A DNA stretch of 64,000 nt. It comes from Trachythela sp. YZ-2020. Its lineage: Eukaryota > Cnidaria > Anthozoa > Malacalcyonacea > Clavulariidae. A model generated the notes under the pieces. It made no database searches, was not told the DNA's origin, and saw only the letters and a list, made by a program, of their open reading frames with translations. The position numbers were made by a program, and so were the translations under genes. Each line of letters starts with the position of its first letter. The first letter of the stretch is position 1. This document shows, piece after piece, positions 9,666 to 21,435 of the stretch. The DNA is taken from assembly GCA_016169945.1 (NCBI GenBank), contig JADLSH010000282.1:2491118-2555117 (forward strand), read 5' to 3'.

Positions 9666-12600
9666 ATCAATTCATGATGTTTCAGGAAAGAAATCACCAA
9701 AAAAACTGTTCACATCCTTATCATTGTCTAGTAAAGGTAATAAGTTCAAAAGAGTTCCTTTTCAAGTTGACACTGCGGCGACTTGTAATACAATGCCACT
9801 AGACATGTATCGAAAATTTGGGGGTGTCAGTAGTTTAAGGCCAACAAAGTCAACATTATTCTCATATTGTGGCCATTCAATAAAGCCGTTAGGAACTATC
9901 ACCTTGCTATGTGAAGCACCAAAGAAGTTTGAATTTATAACTTTTCAAGTTGTCGATGATAAGGACATACAAGGTAAGCCAGCCTTGCTTGGGGTTTCCG
10001 ACTCTATTAAATTGGGACTTATCAAGTATGACAAAGCAAGAGTACGCATGGCAAGTGATAAGAAATCCACAGTAATAACTGATAGAGCAGAACATTTAAT
10101 TAAGAATAATGACTGTGTTATGTCCTGTAATGTAAGGGATGGTCTCACAGAAGATCAATTCTTAAAGAGATATTCTGAAGCCTTTACTGGTCTGGGAAAC
10201 CTGGGTAAGCCTGTCTCATTTGTGCTTGATCCTAAAGTCCAGCCTGTGCATGCCCCCATACACAGAATCCCTGTTGCGAAGCGAGAGGGAGTAAAAAATA
10301 AGTTAGATGAAATGGTTGCATCAAACAAACTTTTAAAGGTTGAAGAACCCACTGATTGGTGCTCTAATATGACTGTTGTTGAGAAAGTAAAAGAAAGTGG
10401 TGAAGTCAGAACCAGGATTTGTTTGGATCCAAGTCAAACAGTGAATAAAGCCATTATGAGGCCTAAGTATGCAATTCCAACTTTACAGGAACTTTTACCT
10501 GAACTAAGCTTAAAAACGTATAAGTGTTTTACTATAGTTGATGCATTAGATGGCTTTACCCAAGTAAAGTTGGATGAAGAGTCGAGTTTTACCACCACCA
10601 TGCAAACCCCCTGGGGGCGTTATAGGTGGCTTCGCCTGCCTTATGGTATACCCTCTGCGCCAGAGGAATTTCAACGACGAATACATGAAGCGTTAGATGG
10701 TTTACCCGGTGTTTTCAGCATTGCCGATGATATGTTGATATATGGCCTTGGTAATTCTCCAGAGGAGGCTGAAATTTCTCATGATAAACATTTGAATCTC
10801 TTTATGCAACGGGTTCTTGAAAGAAATTTGAAATTAAATCCTACTAAGGTCCAGTTTAAAAAGAGAAGAATCGGATTTATGGGCCATATTATTACAGAAG
10901 ATCGTATTTTACCTGACCCAAACAAGGTAAAATCTATAGTTGAGATGCCTACTCCTGATGACAAGCGTTCAGTTCAGAGATTTCTTGGTATGGTCAACTA
11001 TTTACATTCATTTTGTCCATCACTTTCTGATGTGGTCAATCCTCTGCGAAATTTGACAAGAACTGATGTTCAGTTTGTGTGGTCAGGAGCACATGAAGAG
11101 GCATTTCAAAAAGCTAAGGCACTGATTGTAGATGCACCCTGTTTGGCATATTTTGACTACAAAAAACCTATTGTACTTCAAGTTGATGCATCAGAAACCG
11201 GTCTGGGTGGGGCAATGCTCCAGCCCGCAGGTCTTGGTAAGCTTCAGCCTGTTGCTTACACCTCATCCACTATGCGTCCAAATGAAGTGTTATGGGCACA
11301 AATTGAGAAAGAAACTTTGGTCATTTGTGCGGCATGTGAAAAATGGGATCTTTGGTTGTATGGTAAACAAATAACAATACATACAGATCATCAGCCTCTT
11401 GCAACCATCTTTAAAAAGCCTCTTGCTAAGGCACCTAAGAGGCTGCAACGCTGGTTGATGAGGTTGCAAAGATATGACATCAACGTTGTTTATAAGAAGG
11501 GTTCCAGTTTAGTTTTGGCGGATACTTTATCAAGAGCGCCCCTATCTACTACAGATGCTAGAAAGCAGAATAACTTTGATGTGTTTAGGTTGGAAGTTGA
11601 GCGACTTGACACCTTGCCTAACCCACAGCTTTTACCAAAGACATCCACAGATTTACAAGCTGCAACAACGAAAGACCCTGATTTGGTTCAGTTGGCGAAA
11701 GCAATTTCATCTGGATGGCCAGACGAAAAGTCTCAGCTTCCAGGTTGTATAAAGCCATACTGGTGTTTCCGAGATGAAATGTCTGTCCATAATGGTATAA
11801 TATATCGTGGAAAACAAGCTGTTATTCCAACGTCCATGTACAAAGAAATGCTGGCAAAGATCCACGCATCACATGCAGGTGCAGAAAGTAACATTCGAAT
11901 GGTAAAGGATATTATTTACTGGCCTGGAATGCAGACTGCAATTAACGATATGTGACAGAATTGTGGACGATGTGCCCAATTTGGAAGAGAGAATTCTAAA
12001 GAACCCATGAAGTCACAGCCTGTTCCACAGTATCCTTGGCAGTTTGTAAGTCAGGATTTAATGGAGTTCGAGTCAAGTAACTACCTGGTCACAGTTGATC
12101 ATTATTCTGATTTTATTGAACTTGATGAGTTAGACAACACGCTGTCATCGACGATTATTAAACATTCCAAATCACATTTTTCTCGTCATGGTATTCCAGA
12201 AATACTTCTTTCAGATAATGGACCCCAGTATATCAGCACTGAATTTGCTGCGTTCTGTGACCTGTATGGTATAACCCATATCACTTCTTCCCCATATTGG
12301 CCAAAGGGTAATGGAAAAGCGGAGTCAGCCGTGAAGATAGTCAAAGCATTTATGAAAAAGTGTACTGATATTCAACTAGCCTTGCTGCTCTATAGAAATA
12401 CGCCACAAGAGGGACATACGCTAAGTCCAGCACAGAGGAGTATGGGTCGAAGGACAAGACTTAATATTCCAGTAACCTCAGAGTTGCTTGTCCCTGATAA
12501 AGGCATATCAAAGTTGGTGCAGTTAGAAATCAAAAGGCAAAGAAGTTTTATGATAGAACGGCGTCGGATGAACATCCAGATGTTCCAATTGGAAATTATG

Positions 12601-13040
12601 TTTACAGTAAACCAAGCCCTCGTAACAAATCGAGTCCGTGGCAGTTTGGTAAAGTTACAAGTACGCCTACCGTAAGGTCTTATGTAATAAGTACTGCAAA
12701 GGGTACTGTACGGAGAAATCGAGCTCAAGTTCGCCCTGCCGCCCCACCTCCACCTCAAGAGAAGAAAAGTGATTTTCCAAGTTTTCAAAATTTTCCTGCA
12801 CCCGAGGCTGAAAAGATAGAAAGACGAAGTTATTCACAGATTTTAGATAAACAGTGCGGAGTACCCACAGTGTTAAGACAAGCGCAGGTAATCCCTGACA
12901 ATGTGACTTCTCCAAATACTGAGTTGAGTTTGTCAAGTACTGAACCTAATCCTTCCACTCTTGAATCTGGTGAGACTATGTACAAAACAAGATATGGTCG
13001 AGTAGTTAAACCGCCCAAGATTTTTGATTCTTCTGGGTGA
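9592..13040 (+). pseudogene. pol: gypsy Pol polyprotein, broken by stop and frameshift
   Basis: Pol lies in the +1 frame relative to gag and opens after TAA 9589-9591. Protease has a VDTAA active site (Asp codon 9769) instead of the usual DTG/DSG. RT carries IADD (Asp codons 10726-10731) in place of YxDD. RNase H has LQVDASE and TDHQPL. Integrase has HASH then, beyond the stop, CGRC (HHCC zinc site), and catalytic Asp 12097, Asp 12214 and Glu 12322 with D-35-E spacing. An in-frame TGA at 11953-11955 falls inside the HHCC region. Near 12530-12545 the frame shifts by one base. The downstream frame continues with a proline-rich tail and a TRYGRVVKPP motif to TGA 13038-13040. Only the product up to the integrase zinc region can be made without readthrough. 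Confidence 0.9.
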
Positions 13041-13170
13041 GTCTTCGATAGAACAATATAGAGTACTGTAGTTTGGTTGTTTAACCATTTTCTTTGTTGA
13101 ACTTTAGTTAGATTTAAAACATTTTCAAAAAAAATAAATAAATAAATAAACGAACATTTTTTTTCAATGA

Positions 13171-13180
13171 ACAGGGGGGA
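13171..13180 (+). other. polypurine tract
   Basis: ACAGGGGGGA sits immediately upstream of the 3' LTR, the expected place for the plus-strand primer in reverse transcription. Confidence 0.8.
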
Positions 13181-13329
13181 TGTTACCATAGGATATATAA
13201 TGTTAGATATGTATTGTAATGTATATGTAGGGGTAATGGAGGACACGAAGACAAGATGGCGGACATCACTATAAAAGCTAGTAATCTTGTACTTTTAGTT
13301 ATTCTTTAATAAATCCTATCCTGTTAACT
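13181..13329 (+). repeat. 3' LTR of the gypsy element
   Basis: It reads identical over 149 bp to the LTR at 8525-8673, with TATAAAAG and AATAAA (13308-13313) in the same places. Confidence 0.92.
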
Positions 13330-13872
13330 AATTCATAAAGATCTAAAACTGCAGACACTTGAATCGAACATTGGTTTGTATTGAATATGTTTTCGTGTTT
13401 TAGACCTCAAGTAAGTTTTAAAGAAACGAAAAACAGTTGACAAAAACCCTAGATGCAGTATTCGTATTCTGACATATTCTAAGTGAAAAATCGTTATAAA
13501 AATCCTACCTTCTTTGACTTTCTTTTTGTTTCGAAAATATCTCCATAATACAACCAATTATTGTCGAAATAACTCCACATACTTTACTGTTTCTTGTTGG
13601 TGAACTGCGTTTTGGTTTCACATGTATTTAAAATCATAAAATGAAAAAAATCCTTGCACGAAAAATGTGATTGCCTTTCTTGTCCTCGTGCTTTTTTTGC
13701 AAATGATCAATTCGATTGATTGCCTCGATAGCATGTTAGTAAATGCATAACCCGTATGTAAAAGATATGCGCATGCTCATAACCAATATTTACCAAAATT
13801 ACGAAAAAAGCAAAATATTGCGATTTCTAATTAAAATGCTAAAAAAAGGGCGAGTTGGCAGACCTGATTTAG

Positions 13873-14119
13873 AACAATAAACCTTACCGTTTATTCATTT
13901 TTACCCAATGGCCTCGTTTCCATGTTTTCCTGATTTAGCGTTGCAGGCGCACATTATATACGGTTATTTTCTTATCTTTATTGCACGAATTTGTTTGTCG
14001 TTGATCCCAAGCCCAATCACAAGCTTATTCTGAACCCCTTTGCGCACGAAACATGAGTATGAACAGCACATCAAAACGAGGCCATTGGGTAAAAGTGAAT
14101 AAACGGTAAGGTCTATTGT
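13873..14119. mobile_element. MITE, about 46-bp terminal inverted repeats
   Basis: The left end (ACCTTACCGTTTATTC...CCCAATGGCCTCGTTT, 13873-13919) is repeated inverted at 14073-14119 with about three mismatches. The interior of about 150 bp is non-coding. Superfamily and target duplication were not determined. Confidence 0.8.
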
Positions 14120-14552
14120 CTGTCACTCCAAAACATTTTTCTAGAATCTCAGTTGAAAAAACAACCAATGACAGTCATCAGTCGGGCCCGTACAGATACG
14201 ATGCAAATATTTAAGCTTTACTTTAGTTTAGGGTCGGACCATTGGTCGGACCATGATTTTTGACGGGGGGTGGCGCGAATCCCAAAAAAAATATGGATGG
14301 TGTCTCAAATAGTTCGTCTGATTACTCGTCAGTTTGGGTTTGCTGCATAATCGTAGTAATTTTACTTTTTACCTACATAGCGTAATGTTTTGCGCAACAT
14401 TACACAATTTCTTACCAAATTCATGATATTTTGGTTCCAACCCCCCAAATGTTTCCATCGATAACACCCCCCTCCATCCTTTATTAATATTTAAATTGGA
14501 AATTAACACAATGCGCTAAATAAATATCTACAACGTTGTCTTCAACATTCAG

Positions 14553-15773
14553 GTACCCGAAGAAAACAAAAATGAAAATTCATGCCAAAAGTGCCTTTTC
14601 TGTGAAAGTGACGTGACACCTGATGAAAAATTACGAAGAATTACGGAAAACAACTACATCCGACTGGAAGTTGCTGCCGTTGACCTTGAGAAGACCAAAG
14701 GTTCCATTATATGTTTGAAATGCTGGCTATGCAGAACGCTGCGCAACCGTACCACCAAAAAGTGTTCCTTAGCAAGCTGCACTACGAGTCAGAGAGGACT
14801 TCAAAGTCAAAGGCTCTGCACTCTACCACTGAAGAATATCACTGACGAGTTGCGGCAGGAAGTGCTAGCTAGATTCCGCGTCAACGGAGAAGAAAAAGCT
14901 TGTCGAAAATGTAGAACTACCATAACGGCATTTATCAAAGAAGCGGAAGGTCGCAAGATGCCATCACCAGCTGTTTGCATAACTTCTACTAATACCACCA
15001 CTGCATCGATTGGAAGACCGCGTGTCAACTACACTGAAGCCAGCGCAGCTACAAAAAGACGAATGAAAGCATCTGCAAGAAGTATTCTGCAAAATACGGT
15101 TGGAAAGTGCGACGACATTTCTCAAGGAGATGGGTGGGAATTGCTACAGGATGTCACTGTCAACACACCGTTAAAACAATGCGCGAGTAGTAGCAAAAGA
15201 AATCAACAAAAAATATCAGAGGTCATGGACGGTTTATCACAAACATACGAAAGGGAGGCGCACGGTTCAACTGGGAAAATCAGGCTGTTAAGCACAATTG
15301 CACCGCATTTCAAAAATAAAGAGTTGAAGAACGCATTCCAGTGTACGGACTACGAACTGACACAAGCGCGCAAACATGCACAGCAACATGGCCCTGGAGC
15401 AACAGTGAACAAAGTCAAGCAAGTAAGACGATTTCGGATTCCCCCAGAAGATCTTGCATTCGTTATTAATTTCATCCATCATCCCGATAATACATGCAGA
15501 TCTTCCCACAGAATGGCTTCGTGCGAGGGTTCCAAATCATCCTGGATTTCCGATTTATTTGACCAAAATCAGCAGCCCGTCATGTGGTTAAAAGACGGGA
15601 AAAGTCATTTGTACAAAAAATATCATGATGAATGCATCAAGCTGGGTACAAAACCAATATCAGAATCGAAATTCCTTGATGGGATAAAGCTGGAAACTTT
15701 AAAGAAATGGTTGAAATGGCAGGTTTATGTAATATTTGTGATGAAATTGGCACCCAGAACTGGCAAAAGTTAA
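14553..15773 (+). pseudogene. DDE-like zinc-finger gene, segment 1
   Basis: An exon opens after CAACATTCAG at about 14552 and reads through a Cys-rich start (CQKCLFCESDV) into a basic region with CLKCWLC and ACRKCRTTITAF, probably zinc-binding. A linker follows with VKQVRRFRIPPEDLAFVINF and KDGKSHLYKKYH. There is no ATG near the start, so at least one upstream exon is expected. The frame runs off into KKWLKWQ... and stops at 15773. The continuing protein resumes in another frame at about 15707 (MVEMAGLCNICDE), consistent with loss of one base in the A-rich run near 15705. It is the first of three contiguous pieces of one gene. Confidence 0.6.
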
Positions 15774-16972
15774 CAGAGTTGATTGAGATGCTAAGAAAGG
15801 ACGTTGCAGGACTTTCTCTGGAGGATAAAACACCAGCCGAGAATGAAGAGTTTGACGAGGACCCATATTGCCCAACCAGCCGAGTAACTATGGTAGATCT
15901 AACCCATGAAGATACTGAATACAGATCGTGCAATCCTCTTCCAGTTGATTCCCCTGTGCTTATGATAGAAGTCGGTGTTCCTGTGCCAGATTTCAGTGAC
16001 TTTTTAAAACAATCTGCTATCTTGAAAGGTCATCTACTGTCGAGCTTTTCTTCAGAACTTCAGACTCACAATGCTTGCGCCTTCCACTGCATGGCATTAT
16101 TGTTGAACGACAAAGCTTGCTGTAAAAACCATGCCCAAGAATGTAACGACTGTGCTCAACGATTCACTCTCTTTGACGATCTACAAGCGACTATTTTTGC
16201 AAGCACCTTAAGCACTTCCCGCAAATGCTTCTACCAAGAACAAGTGCGTAAAGTACAAGAACAGCTTGATCTATGCATTGCTCACCTCGTTCGTGGAAAA
16301 TACCAAAGAAAAAAATTTATGGAAGAAATAGATTGTTTGAAACCCAGCAAAGCAGTGGTTGTATGTGATTATATGATGAAGTTGTTGCTCCATAAATTTA
16401 GAGAACCACAACGAGATTGGTATGGAAAGAAGGGGGTGTCAGTTCATGGTAGTATGTTTTTCTTCAAAACGGAAGAATCGGAAGATATCCAAGTGGAAAT
16501 TCACGACGTCTTTTCCAACGGTGATTGTACCCAAAATTGGTACTTCACGGCGAGTGCATTCGAAGCAACGTTCAGAAACTTTAATTCCCGACACAAGGAT
16601 GTGAAATCGATAGTTGTATGGTCAGATAACGGACCACATTACCATAACACATCAGTAATATTATGGCTTACTCGATTATCTGAAATATGCGACATACACA
16701 TTGAAAGGTATTCGTTTTTCGAGGCACAGAAGGGAAAGACCTCACTCGATTCACATTTTGCAACTTTTAAGTTTGCGATTAAAGGATGGATGAAAAGAGG
16801 AAATGACCTACTTTCAAGCGAAGACATAGTGGATGGGACAAAAGATCATTTGAAAGGAACACACGTCTACGAGATTCACATTGACCGTACGAAAGAACCA
16901 TGTAGCGCAAAAACGCTCGACAAAATAACCTCTTTTGCAGATTTTACATTTCAAGACCGATCATACAGTTGA
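15707..16972 (+). pseudogene. DDE-like zinc-finger gene, core segment
   Basis: About 420 residues. Three acidic motifs look like an RNase H-fold nuclease: VVVCDYMMKL followed by WYGKKGVSVHG; VVWSDNGPHYHN; and FFEAQKGKTSLDSHF. I have the impression of an unnamed repetitive family in cnidarians and other eukaryotes with this D...SDN...GK(S/T)xxDxHF layout, plausibly a DDE transposase or integrase. The motifs are seen; the activity is inferred. A Cys/His cluster precedes them (CAFHCMALLL...CCKNHAQECNDCAQRF). A second frameshift near 16955-16965 moves the protein into the frame used at 16935-17699. Confidence 0.6.
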
Positions 16973-17699
16973 CGCAAGGGAGTTGACAAACGCTGGTGCC
17001 ACCTTACATCTGAAAAATAAGAAAATTCAAATGCTGTGGCCATCATATATATCTACCAGTAGTCTGTCTACTGGAGTGACCACGGAATTTGACCAAAGCC
17101 ATGCTGAGAATGTTGAGCCAAAAATTAAAAAACAGAAAAGGGAAGACCAAAGAAAATACTTAAAGGAACGAAACGTAAATACAGAATGTAATGAAAGAGA
17201 ACTCAGCAACAGTAATTTGAATAAATGTCCCAATTGTCAAAAAGTATTCCTTCGTAAAAGATCAATGCAGAAGCATCTACACTCTAAAAAGTGTATGGAG
17301 TCGAAGAAAACCTCAAAAACATTGGAAGAAATAAAAGCATCAATTCCTGTTATGCAAGCGTTAGGACTTGCTAACAACATTCGTGACATTAAGTTAAATA
17401 ATTTTGAGCAACTAGAAGAAAGCAAATCCAGAACAAATCTACTGTACTGCAGTTTACTTAAAGGTAGTGCAATGAAGACAAAGTTGAGAAAAAATATCCG
17501 CTTTTCTGCTGAACAAAAAACTTTAATGGAAAAATGCTTCGACGTTGGGGAGAAAGTTAAAAAGAACAGATATACGGCTAAATCTTGCGAAAAACTGATG
17601 GAAGAACAGCTAGGAAAAGAACAGACATTAACCCAACGCCAAATTAAAAGTTATTGGGGCGCGTACAAAAGAAGGAAGAGTACAAACACTAAAATTTGA
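16935..17699 (+). pseudogene. DDE-like zinc-finger gene, C-terminal segment
   Basis: About 245 residues ending at TGA 17697-17699. A C2HC zinc finger (CPNCQKVFLRKRSMQKH, then SKKC) lies mid-segment. The last 70 residues resemble a three-helix homeodomain-like fold, with a basic lead (KTKLRKNIRF), SAEQKTLMEKCFDVG, and a recognition-like helix LTQRQIKSYWGAYKRRKS. Such domains would give DNA binding at the element or target. The gene ends about 50 bp before the LINE 3' end on the opposite strand. I do not see convincing terminal repeats around the gene. It may be a domesticated or decaying transposase gene. Confidence 0.55.
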
Positions 17700-18018
17700 C
17701 AGTATATACTTGTGGCTAAATAAATTAAAATAAAAACATAATTAGTTTAAACATATTTAATTGCCACAATTGCCCCAAGAGCACACATTGGCTCATCTAG
17801 GGGGCTCTTGCACGAAAATAAAGATTTACATATATTTAGGCAACATGCGAGAACCACACAACATCATTAGTAACAAATATATCGCTATCAGCCCAACGTC
17901 TTAAATCAAATTCATTACCAACTAGTTACAGTCTTTTTTATTTCCCTACTTACGAACTGAGAAACGAGATGTGTCAATTATGAATCTTTGTACAGCAAAA
18001 AACAATCTATAATTTACA

Positions 18019-21000
18019 TCAAAGGCAACGCTGTAACATCCAAAAAGCAAAAAAGAAAGTTTCCCAGTTCTGTTACAGTTATACCAACAATTCCCAAGAC
18101 ATTCTGCAACCGTAGTAAGTAAACTCAAACGGTAAGTATCCCAAAGAGGACAGTGCAACAAATAATGTTCAGTGGTTTCACGATGGTATCCGCACGCACA
18201 AGCAGGAGACGGTATACAGTTATGACGAAAAAGATCATCATTTAAAGTACTATTACCTAACCGAAGTCTTGTGTGTAAAACAGAAGGATACCTAGCGCCG
18301 ACTTCGAAAATCTTCTAATTGAATCAGATAGGGAATTCCAAGCAAAAATGGCCGATGGAAAAAACGACTGCTGAAATCTAGATGTAGAACATGAAAAATT
18401 GCATATATCATCACTGTTACGGAGTGGATAATTAGAAATTTGAGACACAGACATTGGTAAGACAGAATAAAGATAGTCGGGAACCAATCTATTTTTAATT
18501 TTATATAGAACTGACAATTTATGAATATATCGTCTGGTTTCTAATTTATCCCAAGAAAGTTCTTCTAACAAAGATACCCGATTAGTGCCTTTTATAGCGC
18601 CAGTAACAAGGCGAGCTGCATCAAATTGAATTCTATCAAGAGCATTGCTGCACTCAGATCCACAACCATCCCATATAAAATCACCATACTCCATTAAAGG
18701 TCTAATTAAAGAGATATACATGCTATTTAATGTTGATCTGTTCAGACGAAATCTCAAACCTTTGAGCATATTCAATCTTTTGGCTGCTCTTTCGCTGATA
18801 ATACTTATGTGATGTTGCCAAGAAAGATCACTTGAAAGATTAATGCCTAAGTGACAATGTACGTCAACGTCTGGTATAATCACTTGATTTAACAAAAGAC
18901 TAGGATGATCAGGCTTGTTTTTCTTAACAGAGAAAATCATAGATCGTGTTTTACCGGGATTCATGGTTACCATCCATTTATCGGCCCAACTAGTTATAGA
19001 AGCAAGATCAGTATTAAGCTTTGCAGCAGATTTTACTGGAGAATCTACCACATCTAAAATGATAGTGTCGTCAGCAAACAAAAAAGCCTCAGATTGTATA
19101 TTATCAGTAATATCATTGATGTAAATAAGAAATAGGAGTGGCCGAAGTACACTGCCTTGAGGCACTCCAGCATTAACTTTTTCCCAATTCGAATTGGTCC
19201 CTTCCACAACTACCCTTTGAAAACGGTTAGAGAGATAACTCTCCAGCCATTTCAGTAATGTATCTTTAATTCCAAGAAATTTCAATTTGCTTATCAACCC
19301 TTCGTGCCAAACTTTATCGAAAGCCTTACTGATATCTAGAAACACACCTCTTACTTCTTTTCCTTCTTCTAAGCTAGAATATATTTGGTGGACAACATAT
19401 GTTAGTTGCAAAACAGTTGAATGACCAGGACGAAAGCCGGACTGTAAGTTATGTAAATATCCAATTTCTATCAAGTAATTATAGAGGCGAACAAAAACAA
19501 TTTTTTCACAAATTTTAGACAAACTTGGTAGAAGGGACACAGGACGATAATTAGATTTTGTGTTATGCTCATCTTTCTTAAAAATAGGTAAAACATTTGC
19601 AAACTTCCATTGTTTAGGATATTGACCTAAAGAAAGGGATATATTAATCAATCTAGTGAAACTGGAATAGATACCATATGCACAAAGTTTAATCATACGA
19701 TTCCCAATGCCGTCGTGGCCGCATGCTTTAGAAATGTCAACTCTTAAAAGCAATTTTAACACTTCATCAGGATTGACAGCAATGTTGGACAGCGATGAAT
19801 TCGAAAATTGGCCTACAAATTGTGGCGAAGAACGCTGTGGATCCAGTGTAGCCTGGGAAACAAAATAATCGTTAAAAAGTTTCGCCTTTTCCTTCGGGTC
19901 ATAAACATATATATCATTTTCTTTCAGGGGTGGAATTGTAGAACATACTTTAGTGCCATATATGGATTTAACCACTCCCCACCATTTTTTGGCACTTAAT
20001 TTGGGATTGCTTAACATAGCATTTAATTTCTCATAATATGAGGCTTTCTCTTTCCGAATTATACTAACCGTTAAATTACGCTGAGTTTTATAAAGACTCC
20101 AATCTTTAGCAAGTTTGTTTTTTTGAAATTTGCGCAACAATCGGTTACGCCTACGTATTGATCGCCTAATTATACTATTCATCCAAGGTTTATCGTTTGG
20201 ACGAACAGTAATTACTCTCGAAGGAATAAAGTCTTTTACAATAGTAAGAAATCGTGATAACCAGTTCTCATAAAGAATATCTATATCATAAACATTACTA
20301 AATAAATTTTCCCAATTGAAAGACAACAGTGAACTAGTCAGAATGTTTTCATTTACCGCATTAAAATTATATATAGTCCGCTTATACGCTCTATGACTGA
20401 AAACAAATAAATTAAATTTGACAACAATAGCATTATGATCGCAATTTGCTGGTGGGCTAAGTGTAAATTTACTCGTACAGTACCCAGGGGAGTCAGTAAT
20501 AACTAAATCCAGAATGGTTTCACTAGTTGCAGTGATTCGAGTCGGTTCCTCAATTAATTGAAATAGATTATTACAATTAAGGAAACGCGCAAGGTCTATG
20601 CCGCTTCTAGTAGAATAATGGTGGTCATTTCGATTAAAATGTGCATTAAAATCTCCAGTTATAACAACTGCATTAAAATTTGAACGATCAATTGCATCAA
20701 GACTATCTTGCAGCAACGCCAGAAACGCATCCATATCAGAAGTAAGATGCGTGGGGGGTCTATAACAAACCCCAATCAATATCTTAGAATTTAACAAAAT
20801 AACTTCACACCACAATAATTCTAAATTAGGCATCTCAAGGTAAAGCCTTCTCCTGTAAGAGAGACAATTTTTCAAATAAAAGCGACACCACCACCCCTGC
20901 CATATAATCTGTTTTTTAATAATGGCAAATGATAGCCGTTCATATTATAATCCTGAACGCTAACGTTTGGAGTTAGCCATGTTTCTGTTAAAGCAAAGGC

Positions 21001-21351
21001 ATCAAAATTATTGACTCCTAAAAAAGCAGAAATTTGGTCAATTTTATCTTCACTAACTATACTCCGAACGTTTAGATGAGCTAAAATAAAATTCCGTGGT
21101 GAAGGTCCAGGGTTAATATGGACGTCGAACGATAAACAAATTAAGATAATATAAAATGCCAACATGAGTGCGAATACCACCGCCGAACTTATTGTTGATT
21201 TAGCATATCTATAACGAACTAACAATTTCCTAAAGCTATAAAGTCCAATTGCTGCTCGATAGCTTTCTAATGAATTACCCATACTATACAAATCATAAGA
21301 TCTTACCTCTGACTGCAGATAATATATCAAGGGAATACAGATAAACTCCAA
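18019..21351 (-). pseudogene. LINE ORF2: endonuclease-reverse transcriptase, 2 frameshifts
   Basis: From 21351 the frame has a hydrophobic segment (about residues 55-74), then DVHINPGP (NPGP at about 80-83), a 2A-like motif, then the endonuclease start (FILAHLNVRSI, ALTETWL). A one-base loss in a T run near 20880 shifts the frame. From 20875 follow endonuclease motifs (ITGDFNAH, CDHNAIVV) and RT with GFRPGHST, FLDISKAFDKVWH, GVPQGSVL and FADD. A second shift near 18275-18295 leads to a C-terminal zinc-like motif (CACGY...HYLLHC) ending at 18019. The enzyme nicks target DNA and copies the LINE RNA in place. This copy cannot make a full product. Confidence 0.88.
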
Positions 21352-21435
21352 ATAAATATGATTAAAGAAAATAACAGTGCAAAAGCGAAAAATGTATATA
21401 TAGAAATAATAAGTTCACCACAGAAGGAACAGCGT

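Larger units (their letters stand above)
8525..13329 (+). mobile_element. Ty3/gypsy LTR retrotransposon, recent but defective
   Basis: The copy is complete: 149-bp LTR, primer-binding site, gag, pol (protease, RT, RNase H, integrase), a C-terminal extension, polypurine tract, 149-bp LTR. A 4-bp AATT lies immediately outside both ends (8521-8524 and 13330-13333), consistent with a target duplication. The two LTRs read identical, so insertion is recent, yet pol has an in-frame TGA (11953-11955) and a one-base frameshift near 12540. The copy is probably non-autonomous. Confidence 0.93.

Noticed and set aside
18915..19124. Plus-strand open frames opposite LINE ORF2 and both gypsy pol genes
   Set aside because: They are antisense shadows of well-supported coding regions.
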